64,000 nucleotides of DNA from the NCBI RefSeq assembly GCF_013395055.1, contig NZ_CP058349.1, forward strand, positions 3,719,501-3,783,500, read 5' to 3'. Of the stretch, positions 21,878 through 30,725 are shown in pieces. Within the stretch, counting starts at the first letter, position 1; each line of letters begins with the position of its first letter. This stretch comes from Pseudomonas sp. ABC1 (lineage in GTDB: Bacteria > Pseudomonadota > Gammaproteobacteria > Pseudomonadales > Pseudomonadaceae). The translations under genes and the position numbers were made by a program. Under the pieces are notes generated by a model, which ran no database searches, was not told where the DNA came from, and saw only the letters and a program-made list of their open reading frames with translations.

Positions 21878-24295
21878 TCAGAAGTCGTAGGCGATCTTGG
21901 TGTACCAGAAGCCGCCGGCGGGGCTGAACGGCGGGTTGCCGTAGCGGGCCAGGCCGTTGGCGTTGTAGACGGCGTTCTTGTCCGGGCGCACGTTGAAGAT
22001 GTTGGTGCCGCCGAGGCTGAGGGTCAGCCGGTCGAAGAAGGTGTAGCCGACATCCAGGTCGGTGACCCACTTGGCGCCGAAGCTGCGGTCGCCGACGCTG
22101 TTGAGCGCCAGGGTGCTGACGGAGCCGTAGCGGGTGGTCTGCAGGCTGGTGGAGAGGTTGCCCAGGTTCCAGTTGGCTCCCAGTACCCACTTGGTGCGTG
22201 GCGAGGCGACGGTGAGATCGCCTTTGCGGTCGCGACCGATCAGGTTGATGCCTGCGTCGGCCAGCAGTTGGGGCGAGCGCTTGACGTCTTCGATGGTGGT
22301 CTTGTTGTAGTTGAACGCCGCGCTCCAGCGTACGTCGCCCCAGCGGCCGAAGTCGGTGCTGTGGTCGGCGACCAGGTCGATGCCACGGGTGCGGGTGTCG
22401 AAGGCGTTGGTGTAGAAGTTGACGTAAGTGCCGGCCTGCAACCCGGCCGCGGCGATGATGGAGTTGACCGCGCTGCCGTACACGTTCGAGGTCAGGGTAA
22501 TGCGGTCGTCGATGTCGATCAGGTAGGCGTCCAGGGTGATGTTGGTGCGTGGCGCTGGTTTCCAGGCCAGGCCAAGGCCCAGATTGCGCGACTTTTCCGG
22601 TTTCAGGTCGTCGCCACCCAGGGCCTTGGCCAGGGCGCTGCCGGACGGGGTCAGGTAGGTGACTGCCGGGACTACGTTGCCAAAGGCATCGGTGGTGACG
22701 CGGTTGTCGTAGACGTTGTAGGCGATCTGCGTCAGCGACGGGGCGCGGAAACCGCTGCCGAGGGTGCCGCGCAGCGCCAGGGTGTCGGTCAGTTCATAGC
22801 GCGAATTGAGCTTGAAGCCGAAGGTGTTGCCCGAATCGTCGTCGTAGTGCTCGACCCGTGCGGCAGCGCCGATGTACCAGCGGTCGCTGGGGTCGAAGCC
22901 CAGGTCGAGGTAGCCGGCCACGTTGTTGCGGATCAGGTCGACCTCGTTCTCCGGTCGGATGGTCAGCGCGGCCTGGGCGCCGGAGGCGGCGTTATAGCTG
23001 CCGGTGATGTAGGCCGCCTCGTCGCCGGCGAAGGTGCTGTAGCGCTCCCAGCGATGCTCCAGGCCCAGGGACACCTGGGTCGGCAGGCTCAGGTCGAACA
23101 GGTTTTCGTAGCTGCGGGTGACATCGAGGTTGTTCACCCACTGCTCGAAGCGGAAGGTGGCCAGGTCATTGAATTTGAGCGGCGAGGCGGTGCCCAGCGA
23201 GGGATTGATATTGAGGTCGCTGGAGTGATGGTTGTTGTTGCGACCATAGGTGGTGGAAAGGTCCCAGTCCCAGCCGGCGAGCCGGCCCTTGCCGCCGAAC
23301 AGTGCCTGGTAGTCGGTGTCCTTGATGTTGTTGACCGGGTAGTAGCCGTTGGGGAACACCTCTGGCACCGACGCCGTGCCATTGGGGAAGCGGTAGTAGT
23401 TGTAGGCTTCCGCATCGCGCTCGCCATAGGTGGCGTAGGAGTACAGCGAGAAGTCGTCGGCCAGCGGAAGTTCGGCGTTGTAGGCCAGGTTGAAGGCTTC
23501 GATGTCCGGGTCGCCGTTCTTGATCGCGACGCGATCCCAGGCGGCCTCGCGGGCATCGTCGGCGTAGGCGCGCAGGCTGCGGTCGGCCTTGTCGTTCCAC
23601 TGGGCGGTGCCGCGTTTGCGGGCATCGGCCGACGCGTGGAAGAAGCCGCCGTCGCCCAGCTCGAAGCCCTGGTTGCCGGCGAATTTGATGGACTCGCCCT
23701 GGCCCGAGTAGAGCTTGCCGTAGCTGCTTTCCACATGCCCGCCGGAGGCGCTGGACTTGAGGATGATATTGACCACGCCAGCGACCGCGTCCGAGCCGTA
23801 CTGGGCGGCGGCGCTGTCCTTGAGTACCTCGATATGGGACACCGCGCTGACCGGGATCAGGTCGATGTCCACCGCGTTGGCGCCGCTGTTGTCGATGGAG
23901 CCGCGGGCCGCGGTGGCGCCGTTGTGGCGCCGTTTGCCGTTGACCAGCACCAGGGTGTAGACCGGGGCCAGGCTGCGGTTGCTGAGGGGGCGGTTGACCG
24001 AGTTGTAGCCGGCGATATTGGTGCCGAAGTTGAACGATGGCAGCAGTTTCGAGATCGCCTCCGACAGTTCGGCGCGGCCAGTCTTGAGCAACTGCTCGCT
24101 ATTGATGATGTCGATCGGTGCCGGGCTGTCGGCCACCGTGCGCTGCTGGCCGCGCAGGCCGGTGGAAATCACGGTGACGGTTTCCAGGCGTTTCTCTTCC
24201 TCGGCGGCCAGGTTCGGCGCCTGGGCGCCCAGGGCCAGTGCGAGGGCCAGGGTCGAGAGAGGGAACAGGCCCAGGGGCTTGGCTGTGTGATGCAT
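21878..24295 (-). CDS. TonB-dependent outer membrane receptor
   Basis: The 805-residue protein carries a signal peptide (LSTLALALALGAQAPNLAAE), TonB-box-like LETVTVISTG, a plug with YTLVLVNGKRRHNGATAARG and SHIEVLKDSAAAQYGSDAVA, and a barrel ending in FWYTKIAYDF. It is related over its whole length to the receptor at 6224-8653. Position between an SsuBC-like pair and an Opp-type importer suggests it supplies the latter, whose binding protein follows 54 bp downstream. The start at 24295 fits AGGA nine bases upstream. Confidence 0.9.
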   Translation of the reverse strand: MHHTAKPLGLFPLSTLALALALGAQAPNLAAEEEKRLETVTVISTGLRGQQRTVADSPAPIDIINSEQLLKTGRAELSEAISKLLPSFNFGTNIAGYNSVNRPLSNRSLAPVYTLVLVNGKRRHNGATAARGSIDNSGANAVDIDLIPVSAVSHIEVLKDSAAAQYGSDAVAGVVNIILKSSASGGHVESSYGKLYSGQGESIKFAGNQGFELGDGGFFHASADARKRGTAQWNDKADRSLRAYADDAREAAWDRVAIKNGDPDIEAFNLAYNAELPLADDFSLYSYATYGERDAEAYNYYRFPNGTASVPEVFPNGYYPVNNIKDTDYQALFGGKGRLAGWDWDLSTTYGRNNNHHSSDLNINPSLGTASPLKFNDLATFRFEQWVNNLDVTRSYENLFDLSLPTQVSLGLEHRWERYSTFAGDEAAYITGSYNAASGAQAALTIRPENEVDLIRNNVAGYLDLGFDPSDRWYIGAAARVEHYDDDSGNTFGFKLNSRYELTDTLALRGTLGSGFRAPSLTQIAYNVYDNRVTTDAFGNVVPAVTYLTPSGSALAKALGGDDLKPEKSRNLGLGLAWKPAPRTNITLDAYLIDIDDRITLTSNVYGSAVNSIIAAAGLQAGTYVNFYTNAFDTRTRGIDLVADHSTDFGRWGDVRWSAAFNYNKTTIEDVKRSPQLLADAGINLIGRDRKGDLTVASPRTKWVLGANWNLGNLSTSLQTTRYGSVSTLALNSVGDRSFGAKWVTDLDVGYTFFDRLTLSLGGTNIFNVRPDKNAVYNANGLARYGNPPFSPAGGFWYTKIAYDF

Positions 24296-24382
24296 ACATG
24301 ATCGTCCTGTGTGTAAGCATGACCGGCACTGGCCCTTGGTTCGGGTACAGGGGTTGGCTATTGATTGGTTACGTCGTGGTGG

Positions 24383-25159
24383 TCAGATGGCGATCGCGCT
24401 GAGCGGATAGCCGAATGGGTTATGGTCCTGGCCGATGTCCTCGGGGTCGTCCTTCTCGACGCCGAGCAGTGCCAGCAGGCGCAGGCGGATCGCGTTGAAG
24501 CCGGCGTCGCCGTTGGCGCGCGGGCGTTCCAGTTCGATGCGGATTTCCTCGGCGATATGGCCGTGTTGCAGCACGATGATGCGGTCGGCCAGCAGGATTG
24601 CTTCATCGACGTCATGGGTGACCAGCAGCACCGCGGGCGTATGGGCTCGCCAGAGCTGGATGATCAGCCGGTGCATGCGGATGCGCGTCAGGGCATCGAG
24701 GGCGGCGAAAGGTTCGTCGAGCAACAGCAGCTTGGGCTCGCGCACCAGGCTGCGGGCCAGCGCCACGCGCTGCGACTCGCCGCCGGACAGGGTCGCCGGG
24801 TAGGCATTCAGCCGGTGGGCCAGGCCGACTTCGGTCAGTGCCTGCTCGGCTTTCTCGCGGGGGTTGTCCACGCGCAAGCCGAGGGTCACGTTCTTCCAGG
24901 CGCGCTTCCAGGGCATCAGGCGCGGTTCCTGGAACACCGCCGAGCGTGCGGCGGGTACTCGCAGTTCACCCGCGTCGATCGGGTCCAGCCCGGCCAGTGA
25001 GCGCAGCAGGGTGGTCTTGCCGGAGCCGCTGGCGCCGAGCAGTGCGACGAATTCGCCAGGGGCGATGTCCAGGTCCAGCCCGTCGATCACGCGGTTCTCG
25101 CCGAACTGGCGAACGACCTTGCGCAGGCTGACGGCGGGCGCTTGGGTGTGGGCGTTCAT
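24383..25159 (-). CDS. SsuB/TauB-like ABC transporter ATP-binding protein
   Basis: The 258-residue protein has Walker A LLGASGSGKTTLLRSLAGLD near residue 40, the signature LSGGESQRVALARSLV near residue 123, Walker B LLLLDEPFAALDA and the H-loop LLVTHDVDEAILLADRI. The RSAVFQEPRLMPWKRAWKNV Q-loop segment is that of sulfonate/taurine/nitrate importers. The ATG at 25159 (with AGGAG seven bases upstream) is preferred over a GTG three bases earlier. The C-terminal tail DDPEDIGQDHNPFGYPLSAI is longer than in E. coli SsuB. It has no binding-protein gene beside it. Confidence 0.9.
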   Translation of the reverse strand: MNAHTQAPAVSLRKVVRQFGENRVIDGLDLDIAPGEFVALLGASGSGKTTLLRSLAGLDPIDAGELRVPAARSAVFQEPRLMPWKRAWKNVTLGLRVDNPREKAEQALTEVGLAHRLNAYPATLSGGESQRVALARSLVREPKLLLLDEPFAALDALTRIRMHRLIIQLWRAHTPAVLLVTHDVDEAILLADRIIVLQHGHIAEEIRIELERPRANGDAGFNAIRLRLLALLGVEKDDPEDIGQDHNPFGYPLSAIAI

Positions 25160-25162
25160 CAC

Positions 25163-25975
25163 TCAGCTCCTCACGAAGGATGGGCGCCAGACCAGCGCGA
25201 AGCGTTCCAGGGCACGGATCAGGCCGTCGATCAGCAGGCCGAGGGCGCTGTAGATCAACAGGCAGATGACGATCACGTCGGTGCGCATGAAGTCGCGGGC
25301 GTCGCTGGCCAGGTAGCCGATGCCGGCGGTGGTGTTGATCTGCTCGACGAACACCAGGGCCAGCCAGGAGATACCCAGGGAGTAGCGCAGGCCGACGAAG
25401 AACGAGGGCAGGGCGCCGGGCAGGATCACGTGCCAGATCAGTTCACGACGATTCAGGCCGAGGGTGTTGGCGGCTTCCACCAGTTTCGGGTCGATATTGC
25501 GGATACCGGCGAACAGGTTGAGGTAGACCGGGAAGGTGGTGCCGGTGACGATCAGCGCGATCTTGGTGAACTCACCGATGCCGAACCAGAGAATGAACAG
25601 CGGCACCAGCGCCAGTGAAGGGATGGTGCGCAGCATCTGCATGGGTGAGTCGAGGATCACCTCGCCGCGTTTCGACAGGCCGCTGACCAGCGCGGCGGCG
25701 GTGCCGATGATCACGCCTATGGTCAGGCCCAGCACCGCGCGCTTGAGGGAGACCAGCAGGTGATAGCCCAGTTCGCCACTGCGAATCAGCTCCCAGAGGG
25801 TGCCGCCGATCTCGCTGGGGGCGGCGATCACACGCGAGGGAATGAGCCCGGAACGGGAGGCCAGTTCCCAGAGCAGCAGGATGGCCAGGGGGCTGAGCAG
25901 GCGCAGTACGGATTCGGGGACATGCCTGCTGCGTCTGTTCGGAGACGCAATGGCGTGGCGACTGGAGGCTGGCAT
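25163..25975 (-). CDS. SsuC/TauC-like ABC transporter permease
   Basis: The 270-residue inner-membrane protein has the usual six helices and the EAA loop KLVEAANTLGLNRRELIWHV ILPGALP near residue 170; DSPMQMLRTIPSLALVPLFI and WFGIGEFTKIALI are standard for SsuC/TauC. It is the first gene of operon C, with AGGA six bases before its ATG and shared promoter block 3 about 55 bp upstream. With the ATPase it should import a sulfonate or sulfate ester; the orphan binding protein at 1881-2867 is the best partner in the window. Confidence 0.9.
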   Translation of the reverse strand: MPASSRHAIASPNRRSRHVPESVLRLLSPLAILLLWELASRSGLIPSRVIAAPSEIGGTLWELIRSGELGYHLLVSLKRAVLGLTIGVIIGTAAALVSGLSKRGEVILDSPMQMLRTIPSLALVPLFILWFGIGEFTKIALIVTGTTFPVYLNLFAGIRNIDPKLVEAANTLGLNRRELIWHVILPGALPSFFVGLRYSLGISWLALVFVEQINTTAGIGYLASDARDFMRTDVIVICLLIYSALGLLIDGLIRALERFALVWRPSFVRS

Positions 25976-26029
25976 GAAAGATCCTGCGAGTGGTCTGGTG
26001 TGATTGATCGCGTATGTCTGACATGCATA

Positions 26030-26087
26030 GTATTTTTCTAAAAAATCAAAATGAAATTCTTTTTTGGAATATTGTTATTATTTATAT
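26030..26087 (-). promoter_or_regulatory. Shared AT-rich promoter block, copy 3 (upstream of SsuC-like permease)
   Basis: Read on the minus strand it gives AATAACAATATTCCAAAAAA, GAATTTCATTTTGA, then TTTTTAGAAAAATAC. This is the most diverged of the four copies but keeps the A-run, the TTTCA step and the TTTTTAGAA element near the -10 at the same spacing. The permease start lies about 55 bp downstream. Confidence 0.6.
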
Positions 26088-26143
26088 TTCACATATATTT
26101 TTAATCTTATATGTGTTTTTTGTATTTGATGGTGAGTGAAGAT

Positions 26144-26178
26144 CCGTCAGTGGAGCCTTCGTTTGCGCTCCACTGACG
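26144..26178 (-). terminator. Stem-loop after the MBL-fold lipoprotein gene
   Basis: CCGTCAGTGGAGC (26144-26156) pairs perfectly with GCTCCACTGACGG (26166-26178) across a 9-base loop. It lies 27 bp past the stop of the minus-strand gene ending at 26205 and just upstream of the AT-rich promoter block of operon C, so it separates the two units. There is only a weak T-run behind it. Confidence 0.7.
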
Positions 26179-26204
26179 GGCTTGGGTTCGCGCTCAATGG
26201 CCTG

Positions 26205-27155
26205 TCAGTGCCACTCAAGTTCACCCTTGATGACTTTGGCGCTCAGTTCCAGCGAGCTTTCGCCGCCCAGGTCCGGATAGCGCTGCTTCAGGGCTGCTAT
26301 CAGTTCCTGCGAGTTGCTGGCCTTGGCGGCTTCTTCATCGAAGGCGCGGATGTAATCGGCGGTGAAGTCTACTGCGCCCAGGCCTTGCGGCAGGCTGCCG
26401 ACGAAGTGGCCGGGGACGACGACCGTCGGCTCCAGGGCCTTGATCCGGTCCAGGGTTTCCAGCCATTGGGTGCGCGACTCCGCCGTCTGGGTATCGGCAA
26501 TCCATACATGCTCGCCGAACAGAACCGGAATACCACCGGCCACTGTCTTGATCGACGGAATCCAGACGAAGGTGCGGTCCGGGGTCGGGCCGTCGAGGCC
26601 GATGATGTTGAGTTCCTGGCCTTCGAGGACCAGGCTGTCGCCCTCCAGCGGTTGCGGCAGGATGATTTCCTTGGGCGCGTTCTCGGCCAGTTGTGGGCCC
26701 CATACCTTGAGCTTTTCTTCCTTTGTTGCCTGGATGTGGGCGATGGTCTGGGGCGTGGCCAGGATTCTGGCTTCCGGGAAGGCGTCATGCAGGGTGTCCA
26801 GGCCGAAGTAGTAATCCGGATCGCCATGGCTGATGTAGATGGTGGTCAGGCGCTTGCCACTGGCCTTGATCCGTTCTGCCAGTTTCTGTGCCTGATCCGC
26901 AGAGAACTGGGCATCGATCAGGATGGCGTCGTGCTTGCCCTGAACAACGACCGAGGAGACGGCGAAGATCGCCGCTTCGCCTGGGTTGAATACATCGGTG
27001 GTCAGGGTTTCTTGCGCGGCTTCGACCCCGGGTTGGGCCTGCGGCGCAGTGGCCTGTGGTGCCTGGGAGACGGGCTCGTCTTTCTTGTCGCAACCCACCA
27101 GCAAGGCGCTGATGGCAAGGGCACAGGCCGACAGGGCGAACAGGGATTTTTTCAT
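26205..27155 (-). CDS. MBL-fold metallo-hydrolase-like lipoprotein with altered metal motif
   Basis: The 316-residue protein has a lipobox (ALLVGCDKK), a proline/alanine/glutamine-rich linker, and then a metallo-beta-lactamase fold: AILIDAQFSADQAQKLAERI, then TTIYISHGDPDYYFGLDTLH at about residue 108, and VVVPGHFVGSLPQGLGAVDF near residue 240. In active members the first motif reads HxHxDH; here it is H-G-D-P-D-Y, so one His has become Asp and the last His has become Tyr. Metal binding may be changed or lost. It is upstream-adjacent to the DsbA-like gene and possibly controlled by the divergent LysR regulator. Confidence 0.85.
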   Translation of the reverse strand: MKKSLFALSACALAISALLVGCDKKDEPVSQAPQATAPQAQPGVEAAQETLTTDVFNPGEAAIFAVSSVVVQGKHDAILIDAQFSADQAQKLAERIKASGKRLTTIYISHGDPDYYFGLDTLHDAFPEARILATPQTIAHIQATKEEKLKVWGPQLAENAPKEIILPQPLEGDSLVLEGQELNIIGLDGPTPDRTFVWIPSIKTVAGGIPVLFGEHVWIADTQTAESRTQWLETLDRIKALEPTVVVPGHFVGSLPQGLGAVDFTADYIRAFDEEAAKASNSQELIAALKQRYPDLGGESSLELSAKVIKGELEWH

Positions 27156-27256
27156 GTCACTTTACCTTCTTGAGGGTGGAAAGGTCGTTGTGGGGCTGCC
27201 CGTCAGGGCGAGTGCTGTTGCCGACACTGGAGTCGACTTGGCCGGCGCAGGGTGGT

Positions 27257-27898
27257 TCAGTGGCCGTTCTGCAACTCGCTGGCGAACGCCTGGGGATTGG
27301 AGAAGATGGCACTGCCGTGCAGCAGGCGCGTCTGGCCGTTTTCTTCGAGGAGGAAGGTCGGAACCCCGCTGGCACCGAGCCGTGCCAGCAGGTCGCGGCC
27401 TTGTGCGATACGTTCCTGAGTGGCTTGTCGCAGCGCGGCATCCGGCACCACAAGACGTTGGGCCGCGTCATTCAGGCCAAGCCCTTCGAGGATGTGGGCG
27501 AGGATTTGCAGGCTGGTGATATCCAGGCCGTCGACATAGCGCGCGTGCTGGATGGCTTTCAGCGCGTCGAACTCTCGTTCGGCAGCGCTCAGGTGTACCG
27601 CGGTCAGGGCCACGGTCGCGGGGCCGCTGTCGAAGAGCTGGCTGCGGTCGGCAAGGACCTTGTCGCGATAGCGCTCGCTGAATGCCTGGCCGGTCAGGCG
27701 CTCGATGCGCTGATCGTTGCCCCAGGCGTAGGCCGCGAACTGTTCGTCCATCGGGCGTGCGCCAGCGCCGGAGAACAGGCCGGTTGGAAGCAGGCGCAGT
27801 TCCAGGCGGGTACTGGCGAGGATTTCCGGCAAGGGGCCACCTGCGCCATAACACCAGCCGCACAGCGGGTCGAAGAGATAGCTCAGCGTCTTGTTCAC
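27257..27898 (-). CDS. DsbA family protein (thioredoxin-like, CGWC)
   Basis: The 213-residue protein begins LSYLFDPLCGWCYGAGGPLP, the N-terminus of the cytoplasmic DsbA/FrnE-like family, with active-site CGWC near residue 12. The middle is an all-helical insertion, and the cis-proline loop reads GASGVPTFLLEENGQ near residue 178. No signal peptide is present. It should reduce, isomerise or conjugate small thiol substrates rather than fold secreted proteins. The start is a GTG at 27898, supported by AGGAG six bases upstream. It faces a LysR-type gene across a 118-bp divergent promoter region. Confidence 0.85.
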   Translation of the reverse strand: MNKTLSYLFDPLCGWCYGAGGPLPEILASTRLELRLLPTGLFSGAGARPMDEQFAAYAWGNDQRIERLTGQAFSERYRDKVLADRSQLFDSGPATVALTAVHLSAAEREFDALKAIQHARYVDGLDITSLQILAHILEGLGLNDAAQRLVVPDAALRQATQERIAQGRDLLARLGASGVPTFLLEENGQTRLLHGSAIFSNPQAFASELQNGH

Positions 27899-28016
27899 AG
27901 GAGACTCCTGGGTCCGATGTGGAGGGAGCTTAAAGTCCTTGTGTTGACGAATAAATACATACGATGTAAACGAATTGTCTGTTTTTGACTAACAATAAGG
28001 GGCGCCAGACGCTGCC

Positions 28017-28904
28017 ATGCTGTCCAATCTGAATCGTCTTGCTTATTTCGTCGCAGTCGTCGAGACCGGCTCCTTCACCGCTGCCGCTGAGCGGCTGGGT
28101 ATTACCAAGGCCGTGGTGAGCCAGCAGGTCGCCCGGCTTGAGCGTGAGTTCAGTTGTACCCTGCTGACCCGCAGTACGCGCCGTGTCAGCCTGACCGAGG
28201 CGGGCCAGGCTTTTTACTATCGCTGTGCGCTGATCCTCAAGGAGGCCGGGGATGCCTTCGACGAGTTGGCCGAGGCGGCCAGCGAGCCGACGGGTACGCT
28301 GCGCATCACTGCGCCATTCGACTATGGCGTCGGCGTGGTCGTGCCCGCCATCGCGGCCTTTTCACAGCGCTACCCGCACTGCAAGGTCGACGCCCGCTTC
28401 AGTGATCAGACACTGGACCTCTCCACAGGCGATATCGACCTGGCGATCAGGGTCGGCTGGTTGACCGAGCAACATCTGCAGGCACGGCGAATAGGCGGTT
28501 TCGAGCAGCGCATGGTTGCCGCGCCACAGTGGCGTGAGCGTCTGGCAAGCGTTACGCGACCGGACGAACTCAGCGCCTTGCCCCTCGTGGTCAATACGGC
28601 GCTGCGCGAACCCACCCGCTGGACGTTTTCTCGTGGTGCGCTGGAGCGCCATGAGGTCTCGATGCGGGGCGATCTCATGTTCAACGCCACGCTGGCGGTT
28701 CGCGAGGCGGTCCTGGCCGGGGCGGGGCTGTCGGTACTGCCTGACTATGTGGTGAGTACCGACCTTGTCGAAGGCCGTCTGGTGGCTGTATTGCCGCAAT
28801 GGAGCCTGCCACGCGGCGATATCCATGCGGTCTTTCCCACGGCACGTTATCGCCCCGTCAAAGTGAGGGCTTTCGTCGATTTCCTGGCCCAGTCCATCCG
28901 CTGA
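28017..28904 (+). CDS. LysR-type transcriptional regulator
   Basis: The 295-residue protein has the N-terminal winged helix-turn-helix (LAYFVAVVETGSFTAAAERL, GITKAVVSQQVARLEREFSC, LLTRSTRRVSLTEAG) and a substrate-binding domain with GTLRITAPFDYGVGVVVPAI at residue 91. It is transcribed away from the DsbA-like and MBL-fold lipoprotein genes, the usual layout for a LysR protein that controls its divergent neighbours. The effector is unknown. Confidence 0.92.
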   Translation: MLSNLNRLAYFVAVVETGSFTAAAERLGITKAVVSQQVARLEREFSCTLLTRSTRRVSLTEAGQAFYYRCALILKEAGDAFDELAEAASEPTGTLRITAPFDYGVGVVVPAIAAFSQRYPHCKVDARFSDQTLDLSTGDIDLAIRVGWLTEQHLQARRIGGFEQRMVAAPQWRERLASVTRPDELSALPLVVNTALREPTRWTFSRGALERHEVSMRGDLMFNATLAVREAVLAGAGLSVLPDYVVSTDLVEGRLVAVLPQWSLPRGDIHAVFPTARYRPVKVRAFVDFLAQSIR

Positions 28905-28925
28905 GGCAAACACGCTCGCCCGGGG

Positions 28926-29720
28926 TCAATGCTTGTACGCGTCGCCTTCGCGTTCCAATTGGCGGATCAGCGCATCCCAGTGACGGGCGATGCCGGGGTT
29001 CTCGCCGTTGGAGAAGGCTTCGCGCTGGCGTGCGACCTTGTCGATGGCTGCCTGCGGTGCATGCAGCAGGTCGGCATTGCCGCCGGCCTGGGCGGCGATC
29101 TGGATATTGCATGCACGCTCCAGCCCATGCAGTTCGCGGAAGGCGTGTTCGACGCTGACACCGCCGGTGAGCAGGCCGTGATTGCGCAGGATGAAGATGT
29201 TGCTGTCGCCCAGGTCGGCGATCAGCCGCACCTGTTCGTCCAGGTCCAGCGCCACGCCTTCATAGTCGTGGTAGGAGACCCGGCCGTAATAGGCGAGGGC
29301 ATGCTGGGACAGCGGCAGCAGGCCATCGCGCTGGGCCGAGACGGCGGCGCCGTCGCGGGTGTGGGTGTGCAGCACGGCCTTGAGGTCGGGGCGCGCACGG
29401 TGGATGGCGCTGTGGATGACGTAGCCGGCCTGGTTGATGCCCAGGCCCAGCGGGTCGTCGATGATGGTGCCGTCGATGTCCACCTTGACCAGGTTGGACG
29501 CGCTGATCTCGTCGAACAGCAGGCCGTAGGCATTGATCAGGAAGTGTTCTTCCTTGCCTGGCACGCGTGCGGAGAAGTGCGTGTAGATGTGGTCTGTCCA
29601 GCGGAACAGGGCGGCCAGGCGGTAGGCGGCTGCGAGCTTGACGCGCACCTCCCATTCTTCCGCGCTGACGCGCTGGCGGATTGTAGTGATCGGGGTGGCG
29701 GCGAGTGTGCTTGTGCTCAT
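28926..29720 (-). CDS. Class II aldolase/adducin family protein
   Basis: The 264-residue protein has the family zinc ligands: RWTDHIYTHFSARVPG near residue 40, then AVLHTHTRDGAAVSAQ near residue 115, and ILRNHGLLTGGVSVEHAF near residue 176. Relatives include L-fuculose-phosphate aldolase and decarboxylases of the fold; the substrate is open. It is the last gene of operon D, 51 bp after the D-2-hydroxyacid dehydrogenase gene, and GGAG stands six bases before its ATG. In this company it may split or decarboxylate a hydroxy- or keto-acid derived from a sulfur compound. Confidence 0.87.
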   Translation of the reverse strand: MSTSTLAATPITTIRQRVSAEEWEVRVKLAAAYRLAALFRWTDHIYTHFSARVPGKEEHFLINAYGLLFDEISASNLVKVDIDGTIIDDPLGLGINQAGYVIHSAIHRARPDLKAVLHTHTRDGAAVSAQRDGLLPLSQHALAYYGRVSYHDYEGVALDLDEQVRLIADLGDSNIFILRNHGLLTGGVSVEHAFRELHGLERACNIQIAAQAGGNADLLHAPQAAIDKVARQREAFSNGENPGIARHWDALIRQLEREGDAYKH

Positions 29721-29771
29721 GGGAAGCTCCAGTGAAAAGGGTAGGCACGTTTGGCGGAAGTGGTACGCGGT

Positions 29772-30725
29772 TCAGTAGCCGCGTTGGATATCGACCAGGT
29801 TGTTCAGTGGCGTGCGCTGGCGGTAGCGCTGGAAGTTATCGACGAAACTGTCGACGAAACGTGTCTTGCCGTCTGTGGACAGCGCCGAGGTGTGCGGCGA
29901 TATGTGCACCCGTGGATGCAGATAGAGCGGGTGCCCGTTGGGTAACGGCTCGGGGTCGGTGACATCCAGGGTGGCGCGGCTCAGGCGGCCATCCTCCAGG
30001 GCTTCGAGCAAGGCCTGCTGGTCGAGCAGGCCGCCACGGGCCAGGTTGATCAGGTGCAGGCCTGGTTTGGCGTGGGCCAGCGCGTGACGGCCGATCAGGT
30101 GGCGGGTCTGCTCGGTCAGCGGTGCGGCGATGACCAGGTGATCCGATTCGGCGAACAACTGTTCGATGCCACTGGCCGTCTCGACACCGGGAGCCTCGGC
30201 GAGCGGGTGGCCGGGGCGCCCCAGTGCCAGTACCCGTATGCCCAGCGCTTGCGCCTTGCGTGCCAGGGTCTGGCCGATGGCGCCAAAGCCGAGGATGCCC
30301 AGCGTGCTGCCCTGCAGCGGCTGCAGGTAGGTGAAGTGCCAATCGTCATTCTTTACCCAGATGTCCGGCAGGCGCTTGGCCCCGGCGAACACGGCGGCCA
30401 GGGCGAACTCCGCCACATGGTTGGCATTGGCGCCCTTGGCGCTGGTGACTTGCGGTGCGTCGAACAGCCAGCGCGGGTAGAAGTCGATTCCGGAGGACCC
30501 CAGTTGCACCCAGTTCAGCTTCCACGGCCAGCCGGGCGGGGCCTCGGCGACGTTCACGCCACGTACGTTGATCGGCCGGACGATGAATACGCTGGCTTGT
30601 TCGGGCAGCTTGCCCAGGGCCTCCGGACCCGGTTCGATATCGACGATGTGCTGGCCCGGCAGGCGCTGGCGCAGGTAGTCGTTGGCGTCGGCATCGAGCT
30701 GGCTGGCGATCAGGACTTCGCTCAT
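29772..30725 (-). CDS. D-2-hydroxyacid dehydrogenase
   Basis: The 317-residue protein has the NAD-binding loop LQGSTLGILGFGAIGQTLAR near residue 137, the catalytic Arg in LHLINLARGGLLDQQAL near residue 230, the Glu in DVTDPEPLPNGHPLY near residue 258 and the His in VHISPHTSALS near residue 279. So the Arg/Glu/His triad is intact. It interconverts a 2-keto acid and a D-2-hydroxy acid in the cytoplasm. The start at 30725 overlaps the stop of the acyl-CoA dehydrogenase-like gene as ATGA. Confidence 0.9.
   Translation of the reverse strand: MSEVLIASQLDADANDYLRQRLPGQHIVDIEPGPEALGKLPEQASVFIVRPINVRGVNVAEAPPGWPWKLNWVQLGSSGIDFYPRWLFDAPQVTSAKGANANHVAEFALAAVFAGAKRLPDIWVKNDDWHFTYLQPLQGSTLGILGFGAIGQTLARKAQALGIRVLALGRPGHPLAEAPGVETASGIEQLFAESDHLVIAAPLTEQTRHLIGRHALAHAKPGLHLINLARGGLLDQQALLEALEDGRLSRATLDVTDPEPLPNGHPLYLHPRVHISPHTSALSTDGKTRFVDSFVDNFQRYRQRTPLNNLVDIQRGY

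Noticed and set aside
20231..24301. A 1356-codon open frame on the plus strand
   Set aside because: It is antisense to the binding-protein and TonB receptor genes, whose minus-strand translations show complete family motifs. Its own translation is glycine/valine/alanine-rich without recognisable domains, as expected of high-GC antisense frames.
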